Below, in pieces: positions 24,967-33,356 of a stretch of DNA of 48,534 nt (within the stretch, counting starts at the first letter, position 1; every line of letters begins with the position of its first letter). The position numbers and the translations under genes were made by a program. Source of the stretch: Fimbriiglobus sp. (GTDB lineage: Bacteria; Planctomycetota; Planctomycetia; Gemmatales; Gemmataceae); NCBI GenBank assembly GCA_025351325.1, contig JANXWE010000178.1, positions 1 to 48,534 of the forward strand, in the 5' to 3' direction. The notes below the pieces were generated by a model. It had not been told where the DNA came from and did no database searches. It was given only the letters and a program-made list of their open reading frames with translations.

Positions 24967-25686
24967 TCAATTTTTGCCCAGCACCAGATCCAGTGCCCAG
25001 CAACCGCGGACGTGTAACCCGGGAAGTCGGAGGTGCAGCAACAGTTCGTCGTCGGTGCAGCCTTCCTCTTCCAAGGCATCGGCGAGAATCGGAAAGCGGT
25101 CGTACGCTTGATCCCGGTGAACCGCCACGGCGATGCGCGACGCCGTTTCGGAAACACGAATCAGCCAGCCGGGTGCCGTCCGTTCCGTCGGCTGCATCCA
25201 CGTGGGAACAGCCGTCCGGGGTGCGAACGGGTTGCCGATGATCTCCCGGAACAGATCGCAAATCTCACCGTGCCGCTTCCCACGCGCTGCGCGGCCCAAA
25301 CCTTCACCGGCATCCCGGGCGGCGACCGCTTCCACATTTTCAATCACCCGGTGGAGGGCGGCATCGAGTGGGCTGCTCACCGCCGAACGAAGTGCTTTGA
25401 TGGCCAAGTACCCCGGAGTCGACGGGTCGTCGCCATCGGTTTCCCGTTCGAGGCGTTGGGCGGCCGTGGTCACTTGGCGGAAGGTTTCCAGCGGTACCTC
25501 CCCCTCGGCGTATTGTTCGAGTCCGGTTAGAATCGGTAGAGCGCGTTCGGTGGGGAGTTGATTGAGAACAAGCCGACAAGCGGCGCACATGAGCAGTTGC
25601 AACTTTCGCGACGTTGTCCGCGTCCGGATGTACCGGAGAAGGTCGTATGCGCCGGTGGTGGTCGTTTGCCAGTCGATTTCTGTCAT
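24967..25686 (-). CDS. Conserved planctomycete protein of unknown function
   Basis: A 239-aa protein starting MTEIDWQTTTT. It follows a layout I recognise from many Gemmata-type paralogues: an N-terminal block with LLRYIRTRTTSRKLQLLMCA-CR, a variable Ala/Glu-rich helical middle, a short IIGNPFAPR motif, and a strongly conserved C-terminus, YDRFPILADALEEEGCTDDE followed by a segment ending HVRGCWALDLVLGK. No enzymatic motif or membrane segment is seen. The open frame continues upstream, but only antisense to glnE. The ATG at 25686 lacks a clear ribosome site. It is 59 bp downstream of glnE on the same strand and may be co-transcribed. Confidence 0.75.
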   Translation of the reverse strand: MTEIDWQTTTTGAYDLLRYIRTRTTSRKLQLLMCAACRLVLNQLPTERALPILTGLEQYAEGEVPLETFRQVTTAAQRLERETDGDDPSTPGYLAIKALRSAVSSPLDAALHRVIENVEAVAARDAGEGLGRAARGKRHGEICDLFREIIGNPFAPRTAVPTWMQPTERTAPGWLIRVSETASRIAVAVHRDQAYDRFPILADALEEEGCTDDELLLHLRLPGLHVRGCWALDLVLGKN

Positions 25687-25745
25687 AGTTCGGTGGCATT
25701 TTACCGGTTCACGTGCGAATCTTGAACCCCAACCGAACGAGCAAT

Positions 25746-28700
25746 TTAGACCCGAAGTGAATCGACCACGGCTTGATAGACTGAGCGAATTGCACTGCGG
25801 ACGGCGTTCAACTGGGCGAGGAACGCGATGGTAGCCGGGGCGTCCTTTCCCGCATCGAACCCAGCGCGCCTGGCCAGTTTTTCGAGGTCGTCGGGGTGTT
25901 CCGGAATCTCCGTCAACGGGCGATCCGTCACGATCCGCAAACGGGCCTCCACGAACCGCAAAAACGAATATCCCGTGCGAAGAGTATCGATTTGTGGCCC
26001 TTGCAGCAGTTGGCTGGCTTCGAGTGCGTCCAGGGCGTCCCAGATGTTCGATTGCAGAATGGTGGGGTAATCCCGAGCATGCCGCAAGATCGACAGTTGC
26101 ACCAAAAACTCGACATCGACGAGGCCACCACGCGCACGTTTCAAGCTCCGGGGGTTGGCACTCGCCTCCATGCGGACACGCATAGCATCGATTTCCTCCA
26201 CCACGTCTCGGCAACATGGCTTCCCGAGTACGGCATCCCGGGTTGTGGCCAGCACCACCTCGGCGAATGCGGAGTCACCCCGAAGAATCCTGGCCCGGGT
26301 GAGGGACTGACGTTCCCAGAGTTGCGCTCCCCCCGTGCCGAAGTAACGCCGGAATTCGTCGATGGGTAGTACCAAACTCCCCGATTTGCCGGTGGGCCGC
26401 AGCCGCATGTCGACTTCGTACAACCGGCCCAGTGGCCCGGTGCGGCTCGCCATCTTGATAGCACGCTGAACGAGTTCCGTGAAAAAATGGAAGTTCGTCG
26501 TCGAATCGAAACCCGGGGAACCATCGTTTCGGGTCTGGCCGTCCGCTTCGTAAATGAGGATGAGATCGAGATCGCTGTGGTAGCTGATTTCCCGGCCACC
26601 TAGCTTCCCGAGGCCGAGGAGAACATACCCGGAAGTCGGGGTGCCGAAGCGCAGTCGAACCTCCTGTTCCACGAGGTCGAAGACGGCGTTCAAAATCGTA
26701 TCGGCCACATCACTGAGCGCGGCGGTGGTCTCGCGGATGGCGGCTTTGCCCAACAAGTCGCGCACGCCGATGCGCAAAAATTCGTTGTCTTGGAAGCTGC
26801 GCAAGATCAAATCGGGGTCGCTGGCACCGCGCAACAGTTCACCGAGTTCCGCCGCCAGCTCGTCGGCCCGACGCGGCTGATCGAGCACCAGGCTGTCGAG
26901 AAGTTGATCTTCCATGCCCGCGTTGCGAATCAGAATCGACGACAGATACGGGCTGTTGGCGCACAGATCGACGTACAACTTCAAGCTCGGCGGATTGAAA
27001 CTGAACAGTTCATACAGCACCGCTTTGGCTCCGAGCGACGCCGTGACCTGCTCGAAGCTGTTGAGCGCTTCATCGGGGTCGGGTGTCGCGGCGATGGCCC
27101 GGAGCAACTGCGGAGCAATGCTGGCGAGGAAGTGCCGGCAGCGCCGGTGCGACAGGAACGGTACCGACTCTTGGGCCAACCGATTGAGATTCTGGTACGC
27201 CGCGGGAATGTCTCGAAAGCGATAGCGGGCCAGGGCCAGTCGGATGTCCGATTCGTCCGGGTCGGGGTCGAGGATCAAGTCCGACTCGGGTTCCGCCAAG
27301 CCCTCCGGCTCCGCGAAGGTTTGGTGCAGCAAGTGGTCGAGAATCGTCCGGTCGATGGCCGTTTTGTCGATGTAATCCTTCAGGAACAGTTCGAGCGGCT
27401 CGAGCAAGAGCGACCGCGTTTCAAAGCCGGAATCCGGCCGTTCGTCGATCGGGGAACGGCGCTGGGCGGGGAACTCGGATCTGGGGAGCGTGGGATCGTC
27501 GTCCTCCGTTGGCCGGGGTTCGACCCCGTAGCCCATTCGCAACGCGAGCTTGCTCAATTCCACGGTCGAGGTCGGCAAGCGGTGCGTCTGCCAGTCGAAC
27601 AGCAGTTGCAACCGATGTTCGGTTTTGCGGAGGAAGCGGTACGCATCGGCGAGAATGTAGGTCTCTTGGGGGTTCAAGCAGCCGGCGATTTCGAGGGCTT
27701 CCAAGGCCAGTAGCGTGTTCCGCTGACGAACCGCCGGGAGGTCGCCACCGTTCAAAAGCTGCAAGAACTGCACCGTAAATTCGATGTCGCGGATGCCACC
27801 CCGGCCGGTCTTCACGTCCTGTTCGTCGATGCCGGCCCGGGTCGCCCGCAGTTCCATCTGACGCTTGAGCGCCTTCACTTCGTTGATCTCGGAGAAGCTG
27901 AAATACTTCCGGTAGACGAACGGTTGCAGCGCCTTGACCACCTGTTTCCCGAGTGGGGAATCCCCGGCCACGTGACGCAGCTTGATGAGTGCTTGACGTT
28001 CCCAAGTTCGCCCCATGACGTCGTAGTAACTGAGGGTGCTGGAAAGAGAACGCGCCAACGGCCCACGATTCCCTTCGGGCCGCAGACGCAGATCGACGCG
28101 GTACGCAAAGCCGCGGTCGGTGTGCGAGGCCAGCAGGCGGATCACCTCCGTGACCACTCGACAATAGAACTCGGAATTGGGCACCGCTCCAGCGCGCTTT
28201 CCCATGGTCTCGCCTTCTTCGTCGTAGACGAACATCAGGTCGATGTCGGACGAGTAATTCAATTCGTCGCCGCCAAGTTTACCGAACGCCAGGGCGACAA
28301 TTTTCGATGGCTGTCCACTCGGTGTCATCGGCTGGCCGAGCTTCTTGGTGAGGTTTTGGAGGGCTGTTTGCACCGCCACCTTCAGCGACGCATCGGCGAT
28401 CCGAGCCAAGTCGCGGGTGATTTCTTCGAGTGGGCGATCTCGGAGGACGTCGTTCACCCCGACCCGCAACGTCTGCAATTGGCGGTAGCGGCGGAAGGCC
28501 CGGAGGATGGAATTGTCGTCATAGGCCGCGTCGATATCACTCCGCAGAATTGAGGTAAGTTCCTCGGTCGAGGGGTTGCGGCGCGGGGCCGCCCGCACGA
28601 TCTCCAACGCTTCGGGATACAAGATCAACGTGTCGGCGAAGAACTGCGACATGGCCAACAATTGCAAGGTCGCTTCCAAATCTCGACCGCGGCGCTCGAG

Positions 28701-28919
28701 TAGTGCCGGCAATTGCTCCCGCGCTGCCGGGACGGCCAACAGCCGCTCCAAATTGTTGAAGGCCATGTCCGCGTCGGCGGTGCGCGGCAACTCCCGGCGC
28801 AGGAGCGGTTCCAGCACCGGCCAGAGCGTGGCACCGACGTGCGCGATGATCGCCGCGTGGTTCCGCTTCGCTCCCTCCGCATCACGAAACAGTTTGGCGT
28901 TCACCCACGATTCCACCAT
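25746..28919 (-). CDS. glnE: Glutamine synthetase adenylyltransferase/adenylyl-removing enzyme
   Basis: A 1057-aa bifunctional nitrogen regulator that adds AMP to, and removes it from, glutamine synthetase in response to PII and glutamine. Two nucleotidyltransferase domains are visible. The N-terminal one has GKLGGDELNYSSDIDLMFVYD near residue 215 (adenylyl removal in the family). The C-terminal one has GKLGGREISYHSDLDLILIY near residue 775 (adenylylation). Helical regions including GGIRDIEFTVQFLQL and GGLVDVEFLVQL follow each. An insertion near residues 465-510 is rich in Pro, Asp and Arg. GGAG lies about 5 nt before ATG 28919. It begins 26 bp after the VWA gene's stop, so it probably shares that transcript. 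No glnA or glnB is in the window. Confidence 0.93.
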   Translation of the reverse strand: MVESWVNAKLFRDAEGAKRNHAAIIAHVGATLWPVLEPLLRRELPRTADADMAFNNLERLLAVPAAREQLPALLERRGRDLEATLQLLAMSQFFADTLILYPEALEIVRAAPRRNPSTEELTSILRSDIDAAYDDNSILRAFRRYRQLQTLRVGVNDVLRDRPLEEITRDLARIADASLKVAVQTALQNLTKKLGQPMTPSGQPSKIVALAFGKLGGDELNYSSDIDLMFVYDEEGETMGKRAGAVPNSEFYCRVVTEVIRLLASHTDRGFAYRVDLRLRPEGNRGPLARSLSSTLSYYDVMGRTWERQALIKLRHVAGDSPLGKQVVKALQPFVYRKYFSFSEINEVKALKRQMELRATRAGIDEQDVKTGRGGIRDIEFTVQFLQLLNGGDLPAVRQRNTLLALEALEIAGCLNPQETYILADAYRFLRKTEHRLQLLFDWQTHRLPTSTVELSKLALRMGYGVEPRPTEDDDPTLPRSEFPAQRRSPIDERPDSGFETRSLLLEPLELFLKDYIDKTAIDRTILDHLLHQTFAEPEGLAEPESDLILDPDPDESDIRLALARYRFRDIPAAYQNLNRLAQESVPFLSHRRCRHFLASIAPQLLRAIAATPDPDEALNSFEQVTASLGAKAVLYELFSFNPPSLKLYVDLCANSPYLSSILIRNAGMEDQLLDSLVLDQPRRADELAAELGELLRGASDPDLILRSFQDNEFLRIGVRDLLGKAAIRETTAALSDVADTILNAVFDLVEQEVRLRFGTPTSGYVLLGLGKLGGREISYHSDLDLILIYEADGQTRNDGSPGFDSTTNFHFFTELVQRAIKMASRTGPLGRLYEVDMRLRPTGKSGSLVLPIDEFRRYFGTGGAQLWERQSLTRARILRGDSAFAEVVLATTRDAVLGKPCCRDVVEEIDAMRVRMEASANPRSLKRARGGLVDVEFLVQLSILRHARDYPTILQSNIWDALDALEASQLLQGPQIDTLRTGYSFLRFVEARLRIVTDRPLTEIPEHPDDLEKLARRAGFDAGKDAPATIAFLAQLNAVRSAIRSVYQAVVDSLRV

Positions 28920-28945
28920 GGCACTCCGGCGATCAACTCCTGTTT

Positions 28946-31900
28946 CTACTTTTTCCCACGCTCCTTCGCTTTCCGCATCCGCGTCAAGAAGTCGTCGCCG
29001 TCGTCGTCCACCGGCTTCACGTCACGCACGGGTGGAGCGCTCGGTAGCGGCGGGCCACTGGTCTGGCTGGCGTACTCATCGGCACCGGCGGGGGCGGGTT
29101 CGCCGGCGACCGACGCATCCGGCTCGAACTTGCGGGTGGCCCGTTTCTTCGCCAGTGTGTCGGTCACAGCCAGTTTGCGTTTCATCAAGTTACCGAGGGT
29201 GCTGTCCTCGTCGGTTTCTTCGAGCGTCTGCCGGCGGAGCTTCGCCCAGATGCGTTGGCCCCACTGCCGGAGTTCCTTCGATTCCAAGCTGATGCGGCGG
29301 GCGCCGACGTCGAAGAGCAGGAAGAACGCCGCCGCGAAGACGAGCCAGTACCAGAACGGCTGTAGTGATCGGATGCTCGTCGGGGCTTTGCGGAAGAAGT
29401 CGGCCAAGGTGGCGAGCTTGGGCACCCCGGCGGCATCCTCCGCTTCTTTGAAATAGTTCCCCCCCGTGGCGGCCGCGATCCGTTCGAGCAGCGGGGCGTT
29501 CGTTTCCAAGTCGGCGTATTCGGGCGAGTAGGGCACCGTGACCCCGGCGCGGGCGCTGTCGAAGGTCTCGGCCCCTTTGCTCCCCTCGACCCGGACGAAG
29601 TACGCCCCGGCCTCCTCGGCGACGAACTCCGCTTCGTACAGGCCAGCCCCCTTCGATTTGAATTCCAGCGTCGGCACTTTCTCACCGGGGCCGGGTTTGC
29701 TCGGCAGGCTCACCGCCCCTTTGAGCGTCAGCCCGGCGACCGGTTTGTCTTTGCCGTCTTTGGTATCGCGGGCGTCGACGAGGATGCGGATGCGGCCATC
29801 TTTGTATTCGGTCACCAACGTCAAATTGCCGCGCTCCGCTTCGCGCATCGCCCAGGTCACGGTCTGTTCCCAGTGCTTTTGGTAAATGTCCGACCCGGCC
29901 CAATCCTTGTCCCAGCCGAGCACGCCCGACTTCGGCTGGGTGCGGGCATCGGCGGTGAAGGCGACGGATTTCCCCAGCCCGTAGCGCCACGACGCCAGCA
30001 CGGGAAACCGCGCCCCCGACTGTTCGTCCACCGGCCCCTCAATGTGCATGGTGCAGAGCGGCGAATCCTTCTTGGTGGTGCGCACGAATCCGTACAGCCG
30101 CGGTAGCACGTTGGGTAACCCGTCGGCGGGGCCACCGCGCGCCACCCACGTCGGCGTGAACGGATCTTTGTAAATGAACGACTGGCTGATGCGGCGCGTC
30201 TCTTTGATGTAAATCGCCGGCAGCTTCGTCGGGTCGGTGACTTTGTGGAAGTTGCCGGGCTTGCCGTTGCCGTCGTCGGTGCCGTTGGCGATGATCTGCA
30301 TCTTGGCGTCTTCGTTGACGCCGTGCGTCGCCACGCCGATGGTCGTGCAGGTGATGCCGGCCTTCTTCATCGCGGCGACGGCGGCTTGCCCCGGGCCGGA
30401 GTAATTCGGGTCGCCGTCGGAAATGACGATGACGTGCCGGGTGCTGAGCTTGTGCTTCGGATCGGAGAGGGTGTCGGCGGCGGCCATCAAAAATGGGTCG
30501 AAGTCGGGCATGTCGCCGGGGCTCATCTTGTCGATCTTCGTGTAATGGACTTCTTTGTCGTCGCCGATCTCTTGGAACGGGATCTGCCAATTGACGCTGC
30601 CGCCGAACAGGCCGAAGTCAACGACGCCGACCATGTCCATCGACCCGAGCCGCTGCACCGCGAGTTTCGCGATCACCTTCTGCCACTTGTTGCCGTCGGC
30701 CATCTCGGACGCGTGCATCACCAGCACCAGGCCCCCTTTCCCGGCCGCCTTCTTGGCTTTGATCTCGCAATCAACTGGCAACGCTGCTTCGATCGGCGTC
30801 TGCTGATACCCACCGGGGCCGTAGGCATCAGGGCCGCCGACCATCACGAGGCCGCAGCCCTGATCGTGGACTTGCTGGCGGATCGTTTCCATTTGATCGT
30901 TGGTTAACAAATCGGCGGGGACGTTGGCGAGCACGATGCAATCGTAGTTGCTTAGGAAGACACCAAGATCGTTCTTGTCGCCGGGCAGTTTATCGATGGG
31001 GAGGAAGTCGAGCCGCTGCTTGGCGTCGCGCAGGCGTTGAATCAGGTGCAGGTGGGGCGACTTCGCCTCGACCGAACCGGGGTCGACGAACAAGATGCGT
31101 TTCTGACCCCGGGCCACCACGGCGGCGGACGCCCGATTGTTCGCGCTGCGATCCCCCGGCAGGCCGGCGACCGTTTCGGCACCGGGACGTTCCACCGACG
31201 AAATGGGCAGGAACGCGGCCTTGTAGGTGTAAGACGTTTCCGACTTCGATTGGTCGCGGTCGTGGAACCGGAAGACGTTCAACCCCGGCACCAACCGGAC
31301 CCGCGGCGGGTTCTTCTTCGTGTCGAGTACCTGTTCCGTCAGTTCGATCTCGACGCTCGATTCCTTGTTCGGCTGCTGCACTTCGAGATCGTCGCCCTGC
31401 CGGCCGACGCGGGTGAGGTCGAGGTAGCCATCCACTTCCCGGGTGGGGTGGGCGTTGCGGATCAGCACCCGGATCGGCAAGCGGGCACCCTGCGTGGCGA
31501 GCGGCGGCGCTTCCACCGATTGCACCAGCACTTCGTTCTCGTTGATGAATCCAGGGGCGAGTGCGATGGTGTCGATGGAGACGCCGTTCTTGCGTGCGAG
31601 TTCCGCTTGCGCTTCGGCGCTCCCGAGGTTCTCGTTCCCGTCGGACACGAGCACGATCCGCCGCGAACTGCCTTCGGGGAACGAGGCCAGTGCGAGCTTG
31701 ATGGCCGCGCCGATGTCGGTGTAGTTGCCATCGATAAACCCGGCGGCGCGTTCGTCGAGCGGCAGTCGATCCACCGCCGCCGGTGGATACGCGAGCTTCG
31801 GTCGCTTCCCGAAATAGATCACGCCGGTCTGGTCGGCACGGTGGGCGATGCCGCGCTTGGCGATGGCGGTTTCGATCAGGCCGCGGATGCGCTCCCAACG

Positions 31901-32572
31901 CTGGTCGATCGGTTCGGAGCCGTCTTGACTTGCCCGCAAATCTTGCGGCACGCTCAGCGACCGATCCACGATGAAAATCACCGTGACGTTCTCGGACGGC
32001 CGGCGTACCCGCGGTTCAGCGAGCGCCATCACCAAGCAAGCCACGACGAGGGCCCGTGCCGTGATCGCCAGCCATTTCCGGGTACTGCCCAGCCCCGACA
32101 AACTCTTGCGACTGATCACAAACACCAACGGCACGAATACCAGCAGCACCAACCACCACGGCCGGGTGAACTCCGTCCAGCGGATCGCTTTGACCACCTC
32201 GGCTAGACCCTTATTCAATTCGCGGCCGACCAACCCGCCCAAACCGATCAACAGCACTGACATCAACACGAGTGCGAACGTGGCCGACCAACGCCGGGCG
32301 AAGACGAGGACGAGTACCGCGAATGCGAAGCCGATGGCCGGGATCAGGAGGATCACTTCGGAGATGAGCGTGGTGTTGCCGTCGTCGCTGAGTTTGAACT
32401 TCCACTTAGCAAGAGCTATCGATCCAAACGCAAAGGCGAGGAATCCACCCGCCCAATAGCCAAGGGGACGCATTCTGCGCCGGCGTAGCGCGGCCGAGCC
32501 GAGTACCCCCGTTAAAAAGAGGAGAACCAGTGCGAACCAGTGCGTTTCAAAGAAGTCGATCAAGCGGGCCAT
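28946..32572 (-). CDS. Large membrane protein with VWA and GATase-like domains
   Basis: A 1208-aa protein. Several membrane helices lie in residues 1-180 (starting MARLIDFFETHWFALVLL), with another near 1065-1085 and a cytoplasmic C-terminal tail ending FLTRMRKAKERGKK. A VWA domain begins near residue 198 with an intact MIDAS-type DRSLS. A class I glutamine-amidotransferase-like region follows near 545-600 (YDCIVLANVPADLL … GGPDAYGPGGY). A second VWA-like unit near 615 has MHASE where DxSxS is expected, so its metal site looks degenerate. Beta-sandwich segments come next. Such proteins are common in planctomycetes and resemble BatA/BatB-like stress proteins; the role is unknown. I chose ATG 32572, preceded by AAGGAAAG; longer frames run through a repeat. 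Confidence 0.85.
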   Translation of the reverse strand: MARLIDFFETHWFALVLLFLTGVLGSAALRRRRMRPLGYWAGGFLAFAFGSIALAKWKFKLSDDGNTTLISEVILLIPAIGFAFAVLVLVFARRWSATFALVLMSVLLIGLGGLVGRELNKGLAEVVKAIRWTEFTRPWWLVLLVFVPLVFVISRKSLSGLGSTRKWLAITARALVVACLVMALAEPRVRRPSENVTVIFIVDRSLSVPQDLRASQDGSEPIDQRWERIRGLIETAIAKRGIAHRADQTGVIYFGKRPKLAYPPAAVDRLPLDERAAGFIDGNYTDIGAAIKLALASFPEGSSRRIVLVSDGNENLGSAEAQAELARKNGVSIDTIALAPGFINENEVLVQSVEAPPLATQGARLPIRVLIRNAHPTREVDGYLDLTRVGRQGDDLEVQQPNKESSVEIELTEQVLDTKKNPPRVRLVPGLNVFRFHDRDQSKSETSYTYKAAFLPISSVERPGAETVAGLPGDRSANNRASAAVVARGQKRILFVDPGSVEAKSPHLHLIQRLRDAKQRLDFLPIDKLPGDKNDLGVFLSNYDCIVLANVPADLLTNDQMETIRQQVHDQGCGLVMVGGPDAYGPGGYQQTPIEAALPVDCEIKAKKAAGKGGLVLVMHASEMADGNKWQKVIAKLAVQRLGSMDMVGVVDFGLFGGSVNWQIPFQEIGDDKEVHYTKIDKMSPGDMPDFDPFLMAAADTLSDPKHKLSTRHVIVISDGDPNYSGPGQAAVAAMKKAGITCTTIGVATHGVNEDAKMQIIANGTDDGNGKPGNFHKVTDPTKLPAIYIKETRRISQSFIYKDPFTPTWVARGGPADGLPNVLPRLYGFVRTTKKDSPLCTMHIEGPVDEQSGARFPVLASWRYGLGKSVAFTADARTQPKSGVLGWDKDWAGSDIYQKHWEQTVTWAMREAERGNLTLVTEYKDGRIRILVDARDTKDGKDKPVAGLTLKGAVSLPSKPGPGEKVPTLEFKSKGAGLYEAEFVAEEAGAYFVRVEGSKGAETFDSARAGVTVPYSPEYADLETNAPLLERIAAATGGNYFKEAEDAAGVPKLATLADFFRKAPTSIRSLQPFWYWLVFAAAFFLLFDVGARRISLESKELRQWGQRIWAKLRRQTLEETDEDSTLGNLMKRKLAVTDTLAKKRATRKFEPDASVAGEPAPAGADEYASQTSGPPLPSAPPVRDVKPVDDDGDDFLTRMRKAKERGKK

Positions 32573-32587
32573 GCGAGCTTTCCTTTT

Positions 32588-32663
32588 CCCGACGAGCCAC
32601 CGGGCTTGCCCCGGTGGGCCTGTGAATCCCGAGCCACCGGGACAAGCCCGGTGGCTCGTCGGG
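32588..32663. repeat. 21-bp inverted repeat (REP-like)
   Basis: The arms 32588-32608 and 32643-32663 are exact complements (CCCGACGAGCCACCGGGCTT at the left end). Each also contains an internal CCACCGGG/CCCGGTGG palindrome. It sits between the VWA start and the displaced NHL gene end. Hairpins built on a GAGCC-type core recur elsewhere in the window with different sequences. Confidence 0.8.
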
Positions 32664-32682
32664 TCAATGTTGTAGCATTTTC

Positions 32683-32751
32683 CTAAAACTTCACCCGCTG
32701 CACCCGGTGGTTCTCCGTGTCCACCACATGCACGCGTCAATTTTGATCGAC
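32683..32751 (-). pseudogene. Displaced 3' end of an NHL-repeat gene
   Basis: These 69 nt match the 3' end of the intact NHL gene (33357-33425) at 61 positions and finish with the same TAG. On the minus strand both read RVHVVDTENHRVQRVKF-stop. The five differences within that shared peptide are all synonymous (CGC/CGG, GTC/GTG, CAA/CAG, CGA/CGG, CAC/CAT). Upstream the copy breaks down, with an in-frame stop and then loss of similarity at 32752, 7 bp from the toxin gene's stop. It marks the far end of the inserted toxin-antitoxin segment. Confidence 0.82.
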
Positions 32752-32758
32752 CAGGACC

Positions 32759-33055
32759 TCAAGATCTCGATTGCCAATCCGCAGGGTTTCGGGAGTGGTG
32801 AAAGACCGCGACGACAATGATGCGGTCGAGCCGAACACGGCAGAAAATGCTGTACGGGAATCGAATGAGAATCGCCTGCCGAATACCTCGTCCCACGCGA
32901 GGAAAGCGGGTTGGATGTTCGGCGATCACATCCAGGTTGCCTTGAATTTCCGCAACGAAATCATCGCCGAGTCCCTGCTGTTCGCCCTCGTACCAGACGG
33001 CGGCTTGGTCGTACTCTGTGCGAGCAATTCGCCGATAGCCGATTGGGAGTTTCAC
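32759..33055 (-). CDS. RelE/ParE-family toxin
   Basis: A 98-aa toxin of the ParE-like branch, which poisons DNA gyrase or cleaves mRNA depending on the member. Family features are the TEYDQAAVWYE helix, GLGDDFVAEIQGNLDVI, PTRFPRVGRGIRQAILIRFP and the C-terminal IVVVAVFHHSRNPADWQSR. I chose GTG 33055 because it overlaps the antitoxin's TGA as GTGA, the classic coupled arrangement; an in-frame start at 33097 would lie inside the antitoxin gene. The module is inserted between the intact NHL gene and a displaced copy of its 3' end, so it is recent cargo at this site. Confidence 0.9.
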   Translation of the reverse strand: MKLPIGYRRIARTEYDQAAVWYEGEQQGLGDDFVAEIQGNLDVIAEHPTRFPRVGRGIRQAILIRFPYSIFCRVRLDRIIVVAVFHHSRNPADWQSRS

Positions 33056-33279
33056 GGATGCATCCGGGCGTGGGTTTCCGCTTTGACTTGTTCCCATGGG
33101 ATGAAATCATCCGGATTCGCGTCGTCTTCATCGGCACGCCGTTCTAACTCTTGCATTTGGGCTTCCGACAAGAGCGGTGGCCCTTTAGGAAGCACACTGG
33201 CCCAGAGGTCATGGGCCAGTGCCATGCGTTCGTCTCGGGTGAGTCGATCCAAACCGAGCGATTCGATGGTCGGCAGCAT
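33052..33279 (-). CDS. Addiction-module antitoxin (TIGR02574 type)
   Basis: A 75-aa antitoxin. It fits the addiction-module component family: LTRDERMALAHDLWASV in the N-terminal half, LSEAQMQELERRADE in the middle, and PWEQVKAETHARM at the C-terminus, which in the family wraps the toxin. The stop codon overlaps the toxin's GTG start by sharing GTGA, so translation is coupled and antitoxin is made first, as expected. Autoregulation of the pair is likely by analogy. It begins 77 bp downstream of the NHL gene's stop on the same strand. Confidence 0.88.
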   Translation of the reverse strand: MLPTIESLGLDRLTRDERMALAHDLWASVLPKGPPLLSEAQMQELERRADEDDANPDDFIPWEQVKAETHARMHP

Positions 33280-33356
33280 ATCCCGCTCCGTCAGTTGGTG
33301 TTGCTTAGCGTTTCAGTGTAACTCATTTTCGTCCCGCGCTCGACTTCGTCTCGCGG

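Noticed and set aside
32683-32758. Treating the duplicated NHL end as an ordinary short direct repeat from slippage
   Set aside because: The copies are 674 bp apart with about 12% divergence restricted to synonymous positions in the shared coding part, which is inconsistent with recent slippage.
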